Shown piece by piece: positions 53,685-62,368 of a DNA stretch of 64,000 nucleotides. Position 1 is the first letter of the stretch. Each line of letters begins with the position of its first letter. The position numbers were made by a program, and so were the translations under genes. The DNA is from Micromonospora sp. WMMD1102 (lineage in GTDB: Bacteria > Actinomycetota > Actinomycetes > Mycobacteriales > Micromonosporaceae): assembly GCF_029626265.1 (NCBI RefSeq), contig NZ_JARUBN010000001.1, positions 7,877,001 through 7,941,000 on the forward strand, in the 5' to 3' direction. The notes beneath the pieces were generated by a model. That model searched no databases and was not told the DNA's origin. It saw only the letters and a list, made by a program, of their open reading frames with translations.

Positions 53685-54752
53685 ATGGGGACGCTCCCCA
53701 CACTCGCGGTGGTCGGGGCGACCGGTGCGGTCGGCACGGTCATGTGCGACCTGCTCTCCTCCCGGAAGAACGTCTGGGGTGAGATCCGGCTGCTCGCCTC
53801 GGCGCGTTCGGCCGGGCAGACGCGGATGTGCCGGGGCGAGGAGCTGACCGTCCAGGCGCTGAGCGCCGAGGCGTTCGACGGCGTGGACGTGGCCATGTTC
53901 GACGTACCGGACGAGGTCTCCGCGCAGTGGGCCCCGGTCGCGGTCTCCCGGGGTGCGGTGGCGGTGGACAACTCCGCGGCGTTCCGGGGCGACCGGGACG
54001 TGCCGCTGGTGGTGCCGGAGATCAACCCGGAGCAGGTGCGCAACCGCCCCAAGGGGATCATCGCGAACGCGAACTGCACCACCCTGACGATGATCGTCGC
54101 CGTCGCGCCGCTGCACCGCGAGTACGGCCTCCGCGAGCTGGTGCTCGCCTCCTACCAGGCGGTCTCCGGGACCGGCCAGGTCGGGGTGGACATCCTGCAC
54201 GACCAGCTCTCCAAGATCGCCGGTGACCGGGTGCTCGGCTCCCGGCCGGGCAACGTGCGGCAGGCGGTCGGCGACGACCTCGGCCCGTTCCCCGCCCCGA
54301 TGGCCCTCAACGTGGTCCCCTGGGCCGGCTCGCTGCGCGACGGCGGCTGGTCGTCCGAGGAACTGAAACTGCGCAACGAGTCACGCAAGATCCTCGGCCT
54401 GCCGGACCTGAAGGTCTCCGCCACCTGTGTACGCGTGCCGGTGGTGACCGGGCACTCGGTGGCCGTACACGCCGTCTTCGGCACCGAGGTGGACGCGGAG
54501 GGTGCCCGGGAGGCGCTGCGGAACGCCCCCGGGGTGATCCTGGTCGACGACCCCGCCGCCGGTGAGTTCCCGATGCCGATCGACGCGGTCGGCACCGACC
54601 CGTCCTGGGTGGGCCGGATCCGCCGCTCGGTCGACGACCCGCGTGCGCTCGACCTCTTCGTCACCGGCGACAACCTGCGCAAGGGCGCCGCCCTGAACAC
54701 CGCCCAGATCGCCGAACTGCTCGCCGCCGAGTTCCTCGCCCGCTCGCGCTGA
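53685..54752 (+). CDS. asd: Aspartate-semialdehyde dehydrogenase
   Basis: Reduces aspartyl phosphate to aspartate semialdehyde with NADPH. The 355-residue protein has GATGAVGTVMCDLL (dinucleotide loop), DNSAAFRGDRDVPLVVPEIN, the catalytic Cys in NANCTTLTMI, and the catalytic His in VPVVTGHSVAVH. It is five bases after aspartokinase and shares its operon, the usual actinobacterial ask-asd order. Confidence 0.96.
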   Translation: MGTLPTLAVVGATGAVGTVMCDLLSSRKNVWGEIRLLASARSAGQTRMCRGEELTVQALSAEAFDGVDVAMFDVPDEVSAQWAPVAVSRGAVAVDNSAAFRGDRDVPLVVPEINPEQVRNRPKGIIANANCTTLTMIVAVAPLHREYGLRELVLASYQAVSGTGQVGVDILHDQLSKIAGDRVLGSRPGNVRQAVGDDLGPFPAPMALNVVPWAGSLRDGGWSSEELKLRNESRKILGLPDLKVSATCVRVPVVTGHSVAVHAVFGTEVDAEGAREALRNAPGVILVDDPAAGEFPMPIDAVGTDPSWVGRIRRSVDDPRALDLFVTGDNLRKGAALNTAQIAELLAAEFLARSR

Positions 54753-54843
54753 CCCCGCCCCGCCCCGCCCCGCGCGGGCGCGGGCGCGGGGATGATCATG
54801 CTACTTAACGGGAAAGAGTCCCCTCGGCCCGCGCCCGAGGCCA

Positions 54844-56304
54844 CTATTTCCCGGGTAGAGCGGGATCTTGCCGGGGGAGCGGGGCCAGGCGTACGCCGTC
54901 CCGGCCCTCGCGCTTGACGTTGTAGAGGGCCTCGTCGGCGCGGCGCAGCGTCAGGTCGGGGGGCTCGCCGGGCTGCTGGACCGCCACGCCGATGCTTACC
55001 GTCCGGCCGGTCTGTCGGGCCGCCTCGACCAGCCGCTGCGCGATCCCGACCGCCTCCTCCGGGCGGAGTACCTCGACCACGGCCACGAACTCGTCGCCGC
55101 CGACCCGGTACAACTCGTCGCCGTGCCGCAGCGCGCTCTGCAACGCCCGGGCGAGGTCGACGAGTACCCGGTCGCCGGCCTGGTGACCGTAGGTGTCGTT
55201 GACGGTCTTGAAGTCGTCGACGTCGACGGCGAGCAGGGCGGTGTGCCCCGGGGTCGACTCGGCGATCCGCTCCCCGAACGACCCCTGGTGGCGCAGCCCG
55301 GTCAGCGGGTCGGAACTGGCCCGCTCGCGCAGCCGGGCCAACCCGCGCAGCCGTTCGAGGCAGATCCACGACTGTGCGGCGAGCAGTTCGATCAGGTTGA
55401 CCGTGGTCGGGTCGGGGCGCATCGTCCGGACGTCGCCGACCAGCAGCACCCCGCAGTACTCGGTCGGGCCGAGCGGCACCGAGATCAGCGTGCGTACCCC
55501 GGCGGCGATCAGCACGTCCTGGTCGGCGGTGGTCGGATGCTGCCCCTCGCCGAGGGTGTAGGAGGCGCCGTAGGCGTGCGCGTGTGCCCGGAGCCGTTCC
55601 AGGACCGGCCGCCCGGCGCCGGCCAGCGCGGCGTGCACCCGGGACTCGAGATCGTCGGGTACCAGGCTCGGGGTGGCCACCCGGGGCCCGGCCGGCCCGT
55701 CCAGCACGAAGACCGCCGAGGTGAGCCCGGAGACGTCCCGGGCGGCGGAGACGGCGGCGGTCATCAGCTCGGCCTCGGTGCCGGCCGAGGTCAGCGCCGA
55801 GGCGTGCCGGAGCAGCTTCTCGCTGCGGCTCTCCGCCGGTGGGCCGCCGAGCTGCCCGATCCTGGTCCCGAGCAGGCCGGCGACCCGTTCGACGGTGCGC
55901 CGCCAGGCGTCCAGGTCGACGTCGGCGGTCGGCCACTCCAGGTCGAGTACCCCGATCGGCTGCCCGGACCGGTCCAGGATCGGGGCACAGATCTCGGCCC
56001 GTACGTCGGGGCGCAACGGTACGTAGTCGGGTTCTTTCGTCACGTCCGGGACCGTTTCGGTCTTTCCGGAGGCGTACACCCGGCCGACCGTTCCGGCACC
56101 GGCCGGTACCGAGGCGAAGACCTGCCACGACCCGGTCGCGGCGACGCAACGGAGCCGGTCGCGGACCCAGAGCAGCACGGCGACCCGTCCCGGCGTGTGC
56201 CGGCCCAGCGCGGCGACCGTGACCTGGCCCGCCTCGACGGCACTGGTCGCCGTGGGCAGCCGGGAGGTCACGTCGCGGACTACGCGGGAGTGGTCGGGGG
56301 ACAC
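54844..56304 (-). CDS. GAF-GAF-GGDEF protein (diguanylate cyclase)
   Basis: A 486-residue cytoplasmic protein. Two GAF-type domains (about 20-160 and 165-310; markers VPAGAGTVGRVYASGKTE, ICAPILDRSGQPIGVLDLEW, VRTLISVPLG) precede a GGDEF domain (about 325-480) with DPLTGLRHQGSF, VDVDDFKTVND and RVGGDEFVAVVEVL. The intact GGDEF supports making c-di-GMP, with no EAL partner here. GTG 56304 start. GAFs would sense a small ligand or redox state. Confidence 0.9.
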   Translation of the reverse strand: MSPDHSRVVRDVTSRLPTATSAVEAGQVTVAALGRHTPGRVAVLLWVRDRLRCVAATGSWQVFASVPAGAGTVGRVYASGKTETVPDVTKEPDYVPLRPDVRAEICAPILDRSGQPIGVLDLEWPTADVDLDAWRRTVERVAGLLGTRIGQLGGPPAESRSEKLLRHASALTSAGTEAELMTAAVSAARDVSGLTSAVFVLDGPAGPRVATPSLVPDDLESRVHAALAGAGRPVLERLRAHAHAYGASYTLGEGQHPTTADQDVLIAAGVRTLISVPLGPTEYCGVLLVGDVRTMRPDPTTVNLIELLAAQSWICLERLRGLARLRERASSDPLTGLRHQGSFGERIAESTPGHTALLAVDVDDFKTVNDTYGHQAGDRVLVDLARALQSALRHGDELYRVGGDEFVAVVEVLRPEEAVGIAQRLVEAARQTGRTVSIGVAVQQPGEPPDLTLRRADEALYNVKREGRDGVRLAPLPRQDPALPGK

Positions 56305-56439
56305 CGTTTCCGATCCGGGGAGGAGGGGTTCCGAGGGGCCCGACCAAGATTACTCAGGGTGCTGAGAATCCGCTGGGTCCGAGTGATCCCCGCCTCCCCG
56401 GTACGCTCCGTTAGTTGATCTTCGTCCGAGTGGTTCGAC

Positions 56440-57056
56440 TCAGTCGATCATCGCGAGGGCGGCTTCCCGGCGGGCGGCCGGCGCCTCGACCGGCGAGCCG
56501 GCGTCGAACGGCGGCTCCGGGTCGTACTCGATGGCCAGTTGGACCGCCTGCGCGGTCGGCACGTCGGTCGCGTCGGCCAGCAGGGTCAGCGCCATGTCTA
56601 TGCCGGCCGAGACACCGGCCGCCGTGATGATCCGGTCGTCCCGGACCACCCGCTCCCGGACCGGCTCGGCCCCGAAGGCCCCGAGCTGGTCGAGCCAGCC
56701 CCAGTGGCTGGTCGCCCGCCGCCCGGCACGGCCGCGCCGAGCAGGAACGAGCCAACGCAGACCGAGGTGGTCCACCGGGTGTGGGCGTGCGCCCGGGCGA
56801 TCCAGCTCACCAGGGCGGTGTCGGCGAGCGCGGCGCGGGTGCCGGCACCGCCGGGCACGACGACCACGTCCGGGCGGGGCAGCTCGGCGTAACCGACGGT
56901 GGCGGAGATCGCCATCGTGCCCCGGTCGTCGAGGACCGGGCCGGGCTCGGCGGCGACCAGGGTCACCGTGACGCCGGGGGCGAAGGCCAGCACCGTGTAC
57001 GGCCCGACGACGTCGAGGGCGGTGAAGCGGGGGTAGAGCGGGATGGCGACGTGCAT
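56440..57056 (-). pseudogene. Frameshifted DJ-1/PfpI-family protein
   Basis: The first frame (57056 to about 56725) encodes MHVAIPLYPRFTALDVVGPY and runs to the class I glutamine-amidotransferase-like SVCVGSFLLGAA (Cys). At about 56717-56735 a small deletion shifts the frame. The second frame continues with RRATSHWGWLDQLGAFGAE and GVSAGIDMALTLL, the usual rest of the family. A few residues (LLAG-like) are missing at the break, near the catalytic site. So the gene looks inactivated or carries a sequence error. It resembles the N-terminal half of the GlxA-type regulator encoded upstream. Confidence 0.8.
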
Positions 57057-57206
57057 GATCGTTCCTCCTGGTTCGGCGGTTTGGGTGCGAGATCGCGTGC
57101 GCGTGCGCGTGGCGTGAGGTGCTTGTCTCGGGCGTGCGGGGGCGGCTCCGGGGGTGCGCAGGCGCGGGCCGGAGGTGCTGATTTCGGGTGTTCGAGGTGG
57201 GCGTGT

Positions 57207-58175
57207 TCAGGGGTGTTCGGCGCGGAATCGGCGGCGGTAGTCGCCGGGGGCGACCCGCCAGTGCCGGCGGAAGACGCGGTAGAGGGTCTCGGCGGCACCG
57301 AGTCCGGACTCCCGGGCCACCCGGTCGAGTGGGTGTGCGGTGTGTTCCAGCAACCGGCGGGCGGCGTCGGCCCGGCTGCGCTCGACGTACCGGCCGGGGG
57401 AGACACCGGTCTGCTCGGTGAAGAGCCGGGAGAGGTGGCGTTCGCTCATCCCGGCCCGCCGGGCCAGCGCCGGCACGCTCAGGTCCTCGGTGGGGTTGCC
57501 GTCGATGAAGCTCTGGAGTTCCCGCAGGGGCTCGCTGCGCGGCACCGGAGTCCGCATCGCGGTGCTGAACTGGCTCTGCCCGCCCGGCCGGTGCAGATAG
57601 ACCACCAGGCCCCGGGCGACGTGCCGGGCGATCTCGTGGCCGTGGTCGGCGGCCACCAGCGCCAGCGCGAGGTCGATGCCGGCGGTGACCCCGGCCGAGG
57701 TCCAGACGTGACCGTCACGGACGTAGATCCGGTCCGAGTCCACCTCCACCGCCGGATACCGCTCGCCCAGCTCCACGGCGCTCAACCAGTGCGTCGTGGC
57801 GCGGCGGCCGTCGAGCAGACCGGCCTCGCCGAGCAGGAGGGCGCCGTTGCAGACCGAACTGACCCGCTCGGCGGCGCCGGCCAGCCGGGCGATCCCGGTC
57901 ACCAGCACCGGGTCGGCCAGGTGTGCCGGTACGGCGCGCCCGCCGACCACCAGCAGCGTGTCGATCGGACCGGTCACCTGGTCGAGCGCCAGCGTCGCCA
58001 GCGTCGCGACCCCGCTGCCGGCCGTCACCGGGCCGGGGCGTACCGCCGCGACCTCCAGCCGGTAGCCGCGGCTCTCGCCGACGATCAGGCTCGCCAGCGC
58101 GAAGACGTCGGCCGGGCCGGCGAGGTCGAGATTCTGGAAGCCCTCGAAGACCACTGCCAGCATTCGCCGTCGCAT
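57207..58175 (-). CDS. GlxA-type AraC-family transcriptional regulator
   Basis: A 322-residue regulator with an N-terminal DJ-1/PfpI domain (VVFEGFQNLDLAGPADVFALA, SSVCNGALLLGEAGLLDGRRAT, SAGVTAGIDLALALV) and a C-terminal AraC helix-turn-helix (MSERHLSRLFTEQTGVSPGRYVER, ARESGLGAAETLYRVFRRHW). ATG 58175 is a choice; an upstream start exists. The family controls neighbouring catabolic genes; here the truncated DJ-1 gene lies downstream. Confidence 0.88.
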   Translation of the reverse strand: MRRRMLAVVFEGFQNLDLAGPADVFALASLIVGESRGYRLEVAAVRPGPVTAGSGVATLATLALDQVTGPIDTLLVVGGRAVPAHLADPVLVTGIARLAGAAERVSSVCNGALLLGEAGLLDGRRATTHWLSAVELGERYPAVEVDSDRIYVRDGHVWTSAGVTAGIDLALALVAADHGHEIARHVARGLVVYLHRPGGQSQFSTAMRTPVPRSEPLRELQSFIDGNPTEDLSVPALARRAGMSERHLSRLFTEQTGVSPGRYVERSRADAARRLLEHTAHPLDRVARESGLGAAETLYRVFRRHWRVAPGDYRRRFRAEHP

Positions 58176-58297
58176 GTGTTCATGCTGCTCGTGGCGGGGT
58201 TCTGGCGTCAACGACGCAGGTATTGCAGATTACGCCATGCGGTGCGGGCTGGCCCAGGGGCCGACCTTGGCTAGGATCGGCCACAGTCTTTCTGATC

Positions 58298-58783
58298 ATG
58301 ACGATGTGGGGTCGGCGGACGGAGAAGCCCGACATGGCGAGGCTGCCCGACGAGGTGATGGCGGCGATCGGCCGGATCACGATCGCGGCCGGCGACCTGG
58401 AACTCATCCTGGCCTGGATCGGTGCCGACCAGGCAGGCGGCAACGCCTTCGAGGTACTGGCCAGACCCGGTGAACCGGTACGTGCCGCCCGCGGCTCCGT
58501 CGAGTTCGCCACCCCGGAGTACCGGCAGGCGTACCTGCCGGTGGTCGAGATCGCGGCGAAGCTGCTCGCCAAGCGGCACGCGGTCGTTTCCGCGATGTGG
58601 GTGAGCGAGGCTCCCGACGAGTCGGCGCAGCGCTGGGAACTGCTCGACGACCGGACCCACATCCGCCAGCTCGTCGACCCGCGCGCCCTGGACGAGCTGT
58701 CCCGGCAGCTGCTGGAGGCGCGGAACCGACTGGTGGCGATCGTGACCGCCCAGCTCAACAACGACCCGGTCCCCGCACCATGA
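58298..58783 (+). CDS. Small protein of unknown function
   Basis: A 161-residue helical protein beginning MTMWGRRTEKPDMARLPDEV, with recognisable ITIAAGDLELILAWIGAD, RQAYLPVVEIAAKLLAKRHAV and RALDELSRQLLEARNRLVAIV. The first helices carry acidic residues, and no known motif is present. ATG 58298 is a choice; the stop overlaps the GNAT start (ATGA), so it is probably translated. No family recognised. Confidence 0.5.
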   Translation: MTMWGRRTEKPDMARLPDEVMAAIGRITIAAGDLELILAWIGADQAGGNAFEVLARPGEPVRAARGSVEFATPEYRQAYLPVVEIAAKLLAKRHAVVSAMWVSEAPDESAQRWELLDDRTHIRQLVDPRALDELSRQLLEARNRLVAIVTAQLNNDPVPAP

Positions 58784-59283
58784 CATCCCGGGTCGACCCG
58801 ATGGCTGACGTGCGGACCGTGACTGTCGGTCCCGACGACTGGAAGTCGTGGCGGGAGATCCGGCTGCGTGCCCTCCGGCAGGATCCGGAGGCATTCGGCT
58901 CGACCCACGAGCGCGAGGCGGCGTTCACCGAGCCGGAGTGGCGGTACCGGCTCGACGGTGCGAGCGGGCCGTCCGTGCTCGCGTACGCCGGGGACGAGCT
59001 CGTGGGGATCGGGGCCGGCTGGTTGTACGAGCCGGGCCGGCTGATGGTGGTGGCGATGTGGACCGAGCCGGACCGGCGCGGCGCGGGCATCGGCCGGCAG
59101 GTCCTCGACCACGTGGTCGGCTGGGCCCGGGAGCGCGACCTGCCGGTCGAGCTGTGGGTCGCCGACGACAATCCCGCTGCCCGCCGCCTCTACGAACGGT
59201 ACGGCTTCCGCCCCGACGGCCGGACCGAACCGATCCGGGAGGGCAGCGACGCCACCATGAGCCACCTGGTACTGCCCGGCTGA
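58780..59283 (+). CDS. GNAT-family N-acetyltransferase
   Basis: A 167-residue acetyltransferase. It shows WREIRLRALRQDPEAFGST, VVAMWTEPDRRGAGIGRQVLDHV (acetyl-CoA loop RRGAGIG) and NPAARRLYERYGFRPDGRTE. The substrate cannot be told from sequence; close types acetylate amines or antibiotics. ATG 58780 overlaps the upstream stop (ATGA); ATG 58801 is an alternative. Confidence 0.88.
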   Translation: MTSRVDPMADVRTVTVGPDDWKSWREIRLRALRQDPEAFGSTHEREAAFTEPEWRYRLDGASGPSVLAYAGDELVGIGAGWLYEPGRLMVVAMWTEPDRRGAGIGRQVLDHVVGWARERDLPVELWVADDNPAARRLYERYGFRPDGRTEPIREGSDATMSHLVLPG

Positions 59284-59407
59284 ACCCGTCTGGTGCGGGC
59301 CGCCCGGCAAATTTCTTGGCCGGGGATGTCGAGAACGAGTGGCCGGCTCCGTCCCCGCGCTGGAAGTGACCAGAATGGGTCGCACCAGCACCGAGGAGAG
59401 ACACGAG

Positions 59408-59815
59408 ATGGCCAAGTACCTGCTGCTGAAGCACTACCGGGGCGCTCCGGCCGCGGTGAACGACGTGCCGATGGACCGGTGGACCCCGGAGGAGATCTCG
59501 GCGCACATGGAGTACATGCGGGACTTCGCGGCCCGGCTGGAGGGGACCGGGGAGTTCGTCGAGGGTCAGGCGCTCGCCCCCGAGGGGACGTTCGTCCGCT
59601 ACGACGGCGAGGGGCGCCCGCCGGTCACCGACGGCCCGTTCGCCGAGACCAAGGATCTCATCGCCGGCTGGATGATCATCGACGTGGACAGTTACGAGCG
59701 TGCCGTCGAGTTGGCCGGGGAGCTGTCGGCCGCTCCCGGGGCGGGCGGGAAGCCGATCCACGAGTGGCTCGAGCTGCGCCCCTTCCTGACCGAGCCACCG
59801 ACCATCACGGAGTGA
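59408..59815 (+). CDS. YCII-related (DGPF) protein
   Basis: A 135-residue YCII-fold protein with AKYLLLKHYRG at the start, DRWTPEEISAHMEYMRDF, and the hallmark VTDGPFAETKDLIAGW. AGGAGAGACACGAG precedes the ATG. DGPF proteins are classically paired with ECF42 sigma factors, as here: the sigma gene begins 11 bases on. Role is thought to be substrate or signal linked to the sigma factor; unproven. Confidence 0.9.
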   Translation: MAKYLLLKHYRGAPAAVNDVPMDRWTPEEISAHMEYMRDFAARLEGTGEFVEGQALAPEGTFVRYDGEGRPPVTDGPFAETKDLIAGWMIIDVDSYERAVELAGELSAAPGAGGKPIHEWLELRPFLTEPPTITE

Positions 59816-59825
59816 CCTGCTGACG

Positions 59826-60965
59826 ATGGACGACGCACTGCTCCGGAGTCTCACCCCGGGCGTGCTCGGCATCCTCGTCCGTCGTGGAGCCGACTTCGCG
59901 GCGGCCGAGGATGCCGTGCAGGACGCGCTGGTCGAGGCGGTCCGGGTCTGGCCGGCGGACCCGCCGCAGGACCCGAAGGGCTGGCTGATCACCGTCGCCT
60001 GGCGCCGGTTCCTCGACGCGACCCGGGCGGACGCCGCCCGCCGCCGCCGTGAGGACCTCGTGGACGAGGAGCCGGCGCCAGGGCCGGCGTCCGGGGTCGA
60101 CGACACGCTCCAGCTCTACTTCCTGTGTGCCCATCCGTCGTTGACGCCGTCGTCGGCGGTGGCGCTCACGCTGCGCGCCGTCGGCGGGCTGACCACCCGA
60201 CAGATCGCCCAGGCGTACCTGGTGCCCGAGGCGACCATGGCGCAGCGGATCAGCCGGGCCAAGCGCACCGTCTCGGGCGTACGGTTCGACCAGCCCGGCG
60301 ACGTCGCCACCGTGCTGCGTGTCCTCTATCTGGTCTTCAACGAGGGCTACTCCGGCGACGTCGACCTCGCCGCCGAGGCCATCCGGCTCACCCGACAGCT
60401 CGCGGCCGTGATCGACCACCCCGAGGTGGCGGGACTGCTCGCACTGATGCTGCTGCACCACGCCCGCCGGGCCAGCCGGATTGCCCCGGACGGCACCCTC
60501 GTGCCGCTCGCCGAGCAGGACCGCAGCCGCTGGGACACCGGGGCGATCGCCGAGGGTGTCACGATCCTCCAGACGGCGCTGGCCCGCGACCGGCTTGGCG
60601 AGTTCCAGGCCCAGGCGGCCATCGCGGCACTGCACGCCGACGCGCCCGTCGCCGAGGAGACCGACTGGGTGCAGATCGTCGAGTGGTACGACGAACTCGC
60701 CCGACTCACCGACAGCCCGGTGGTCCGGCTCAACCGCGCGGTGGCGGTCGGTGAGGCGGACGGTGCCCGGGCCGGGCTGGCGGAACTCGCGGCGCTGGAC
60801 GACGCACTACCCCGCTACGCGGCGGTGGCGGCGTACCTGCACGAGCGCGACGGCGACCTGGCGACGGCGGCCCGGCTGTATGCCGAGGCCGCCCGGAAGG
60901 CGCTCAACCTCGCCGAGCGCGACCACCTGACCCGGCAGGCCGCCCGGCTCAACTCGCGCCGCTGA
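59826..60965 (+). CDS. ECF42-type RNA polymerase sigma factor
   Basis: A 379-residue extracytoplasmic-function sigma factor with long C-terminal extension. Region 2 is DFAAAEDAVQDALVEAVRVWP; region 4 is AVGGLTTRQIAQAYLVPEATMAQRISRAKRTV. The rest (about 185-379) is helical and TPR-like with a NRAVAVGEADGARAGLAEL repeat, a mark of the ECF41/42 groups that lack a separate anti-sigma factor. No anti-sigma gene is adjacent, and the DGPF gene is upstream, matching ECF42. Confidence 0.92.
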   Translation: MDDALLRSLTPGVLGILVRRGADFAAAEDAVQDALVEAVRVWPADPPQDPKGWLITVAWRRFLDATRADAARRRREDLVDEEPAPGPASGVDDTLQLYFLCAHPSLTPSSAVALTLRAVGGLTTRQIAQAYLVPEATMAQRISRAKRTVSGVRFDQPGDVATVLRVLYLVFNEGYSGDVDLAAEAIRLTRQLAAVIDHPEVAGLLALMLLHHARRASRIAPDGTLVPLAEQDRSRWDTGAIAEGVTILQTALARDRLGEFQAQAAIAALHADAPVAEETDWVQIVEWYDELARLTDSPVVRLNRAVAVGEADGARAGLAELAALDDALPRYAAVAAYLHERDGDLATAARLYAEAARKALNLAERDHLTRQAARLNSRR

Positions 60966-61000
60966 CGGTCCTGTCGCACCCGTGTGTGAGGCTTCGGCGC

Positions 61001-61645
61001 GTGGCGACTTTCGTTCTGATCCACGGCGGCGGGGGCAGTGCCTGGGACTGGCACCTTCTGGTTCCCGAGCTGGCCCGGCGTGGCCACGACGTCGTGGTGC
61101 CGGAGCTGCCGATCGAGGACAGGTCGGCGGGGCTCGCCGAGTTCTGTTCGACGGTCGTCGACGCGGTCGGTGACCGGAGCGACCTCGTGCTCGTCGGCCA
61201 GTCGTACGGTGCGTTCACCGCGCCGCTGGTCGCCGACAAACTGCCGGCGCGGCTGATCGTCCTGCTCACCCCGATGGTGCCGAAGCCCGGCGAGAAGCCG
61301 GGAGACTGGTGGGACAACACGGGTTACCGCGGCGTCGAGGGGCTCAGCGAGGAGCAGCAGTTCTACAACGGCGTGCCAGCCGAAATCGTCGCGGAGGCTC
61401 CGGCGCACGTTCGGCAGCAGGTCAGCGCGGAGTGGGACGAGCCGTGGCCGCTGGATGCCTGGCCGGAGGTGCCGACGAGGGTGCTCCTCGCCCGCGAGGA
61501 TCGGTTCTTCCTGCCCGACTTCCAGCGCCGGGTGGCCGCCGACCGGCTCGGCACCGTCCCGGACGAAATCGACGGCGGGCACTGCGTTGCGCTCAGTCAT
61601 CCGGAGCAACTCGCCGACCGGTTGATCGGGTACCTGCTGGATTGA
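61001..61645 (+). CDS. Alpha/beta hydrolase
   Basis: A 214-residue hydrolase beginning VATFVLIHGGGGSAWDWHLLVPELA (HGGG oxyanion motif), with the nucleophile elbow LVGQSYGAFTAPL (Ser), acidic partner in LLAREDRFF, and the catalytic His in DGGHCVALSHPEQ. Substrate unknown (esterase/lipase-like). GTG 61001 is preferred for the GAGG at 60988; GTG 60986 is possible. Confidence 0.88.
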   Translation: MATFVLIHGGGGSAWDWHLLVPELARRGHDVVVPELPIEDRSAGLAEFCSTVVDAVGDRSDLVLVGQSYGAFTAPLVADKLPARLIVLLTPMVPKPGEKPGDWWDNTGYRGVEGLSEEQQFYNGVPAEIVAEAPAHVRQQVSAEWDEPWPLDAWPEVPTRVLLAREDRFFLPDFQRRVAADRLGTVPDEIDGGHCVALSHPEQLADRLIGYLLD

Positions 61646-61970
61646 GGGTGCTGGCCGTCCACCCTGCGGTGCGGGCCGGCGTCTTCCTATTCCCGCTTCT
61701 CTCCGCGCGATTCGAGAAACGCGTCAGGTCCGGCCCGGACCATGGTCAGCGGCTTGTTTTCTGGGCATGGTGCCTGTGGTTGACCATCGTTCTCCGTTGC
61801 TTTCCTGCACCACGGGCACGTAGGGGGCACGGGGTACGAGCGCGGTGGAGGTGGGTCTGTCCGGGTCCTGCTGATGCTTGGCTGAGTGGGCCGGTGGGTG
61901 CGTCTTCTGGGGTGGTTGCGGTGGTCGTTTGTGTGTTGGTCTGGTTGCGACGGTCGGTGATGATGTGTCG
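61646..61970. other. Intergenic region with a change in codon use
   Basis: No supported gene in about 325 bases. From here base composition shifts: third codon positions use more T and A, and words like GTGG and GGTT rise through 63.7 kb. This marks the boundary between the typical chromosome and the right-end accessory segment. Confidence 0.5.
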
Positions 61971-62348
61971 ATGCGACTGCTACGCAAGGTGATCTTTGTG
62001 GTGGGTTTGCTGGTTGCCGGTGCCGGCCTGGCTCTGTTCGTGCGGTTCCTTTCGACGCAGGGTGTGGAGCGGGCGTCCTGGTGGGTGTCGGTGGTGGGGT
62101 TCTTCGTCACCGTGTCCGGGGTGGTGATCGCGGTGTACGCGTGGCGGCGTCCGGTGCCACCGCCCGGGCCGGCGGAGGGCGGAGAGGGGTTGGGGGGCGC
62201 TGTTGGGGTGGGGCCGGTCGCGGGTGATCGGGGGTTCGCGGCGGGGGAGGTGCGGATGGAGGCGCGGGATCAGGCGGTGGTGGCGGGTGTGGTGCAGGGG
62301 TCGGTGTCGACGGCAAACCCTCGCAGGCCGGGTCCGGCTTCGGCCTAG
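61971..62348 (+). CDS. Small two-TM protein preceding a STAND ATPase
   Basis: A 125-residue protein with two membrane helices (about 5-24 and 32-52; VIFVVGLLVAGAGLALFVRF and WWVSVVGFFVTVSGVVIAVY). An exposed Gly/Pro/Val-rich tail follows, including EVRMEARDQAVVAGVVQGS. ATG 61971 is chosen by the start of the hydrophobic segment. Many actinobacterial STAND ATPases sit after such small membrane proteins, which may anchor or regulate them. Function unknown. Confidence 0.6.
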   Translation: MRLLRKVIFVVGLLVAGAGLALFVRFLSTQGVERASWWVSVVGFFVTVSGVVIAVYAWRRPVPPPGPAEGGEGLGGAVGVGPVAGDRGFAAGEVRMEARDQAVVAGVVQGSVSTANPRRPGPASA

Positions 62349-62368
62349 CTGGGCCCGGCTTTGATCGC

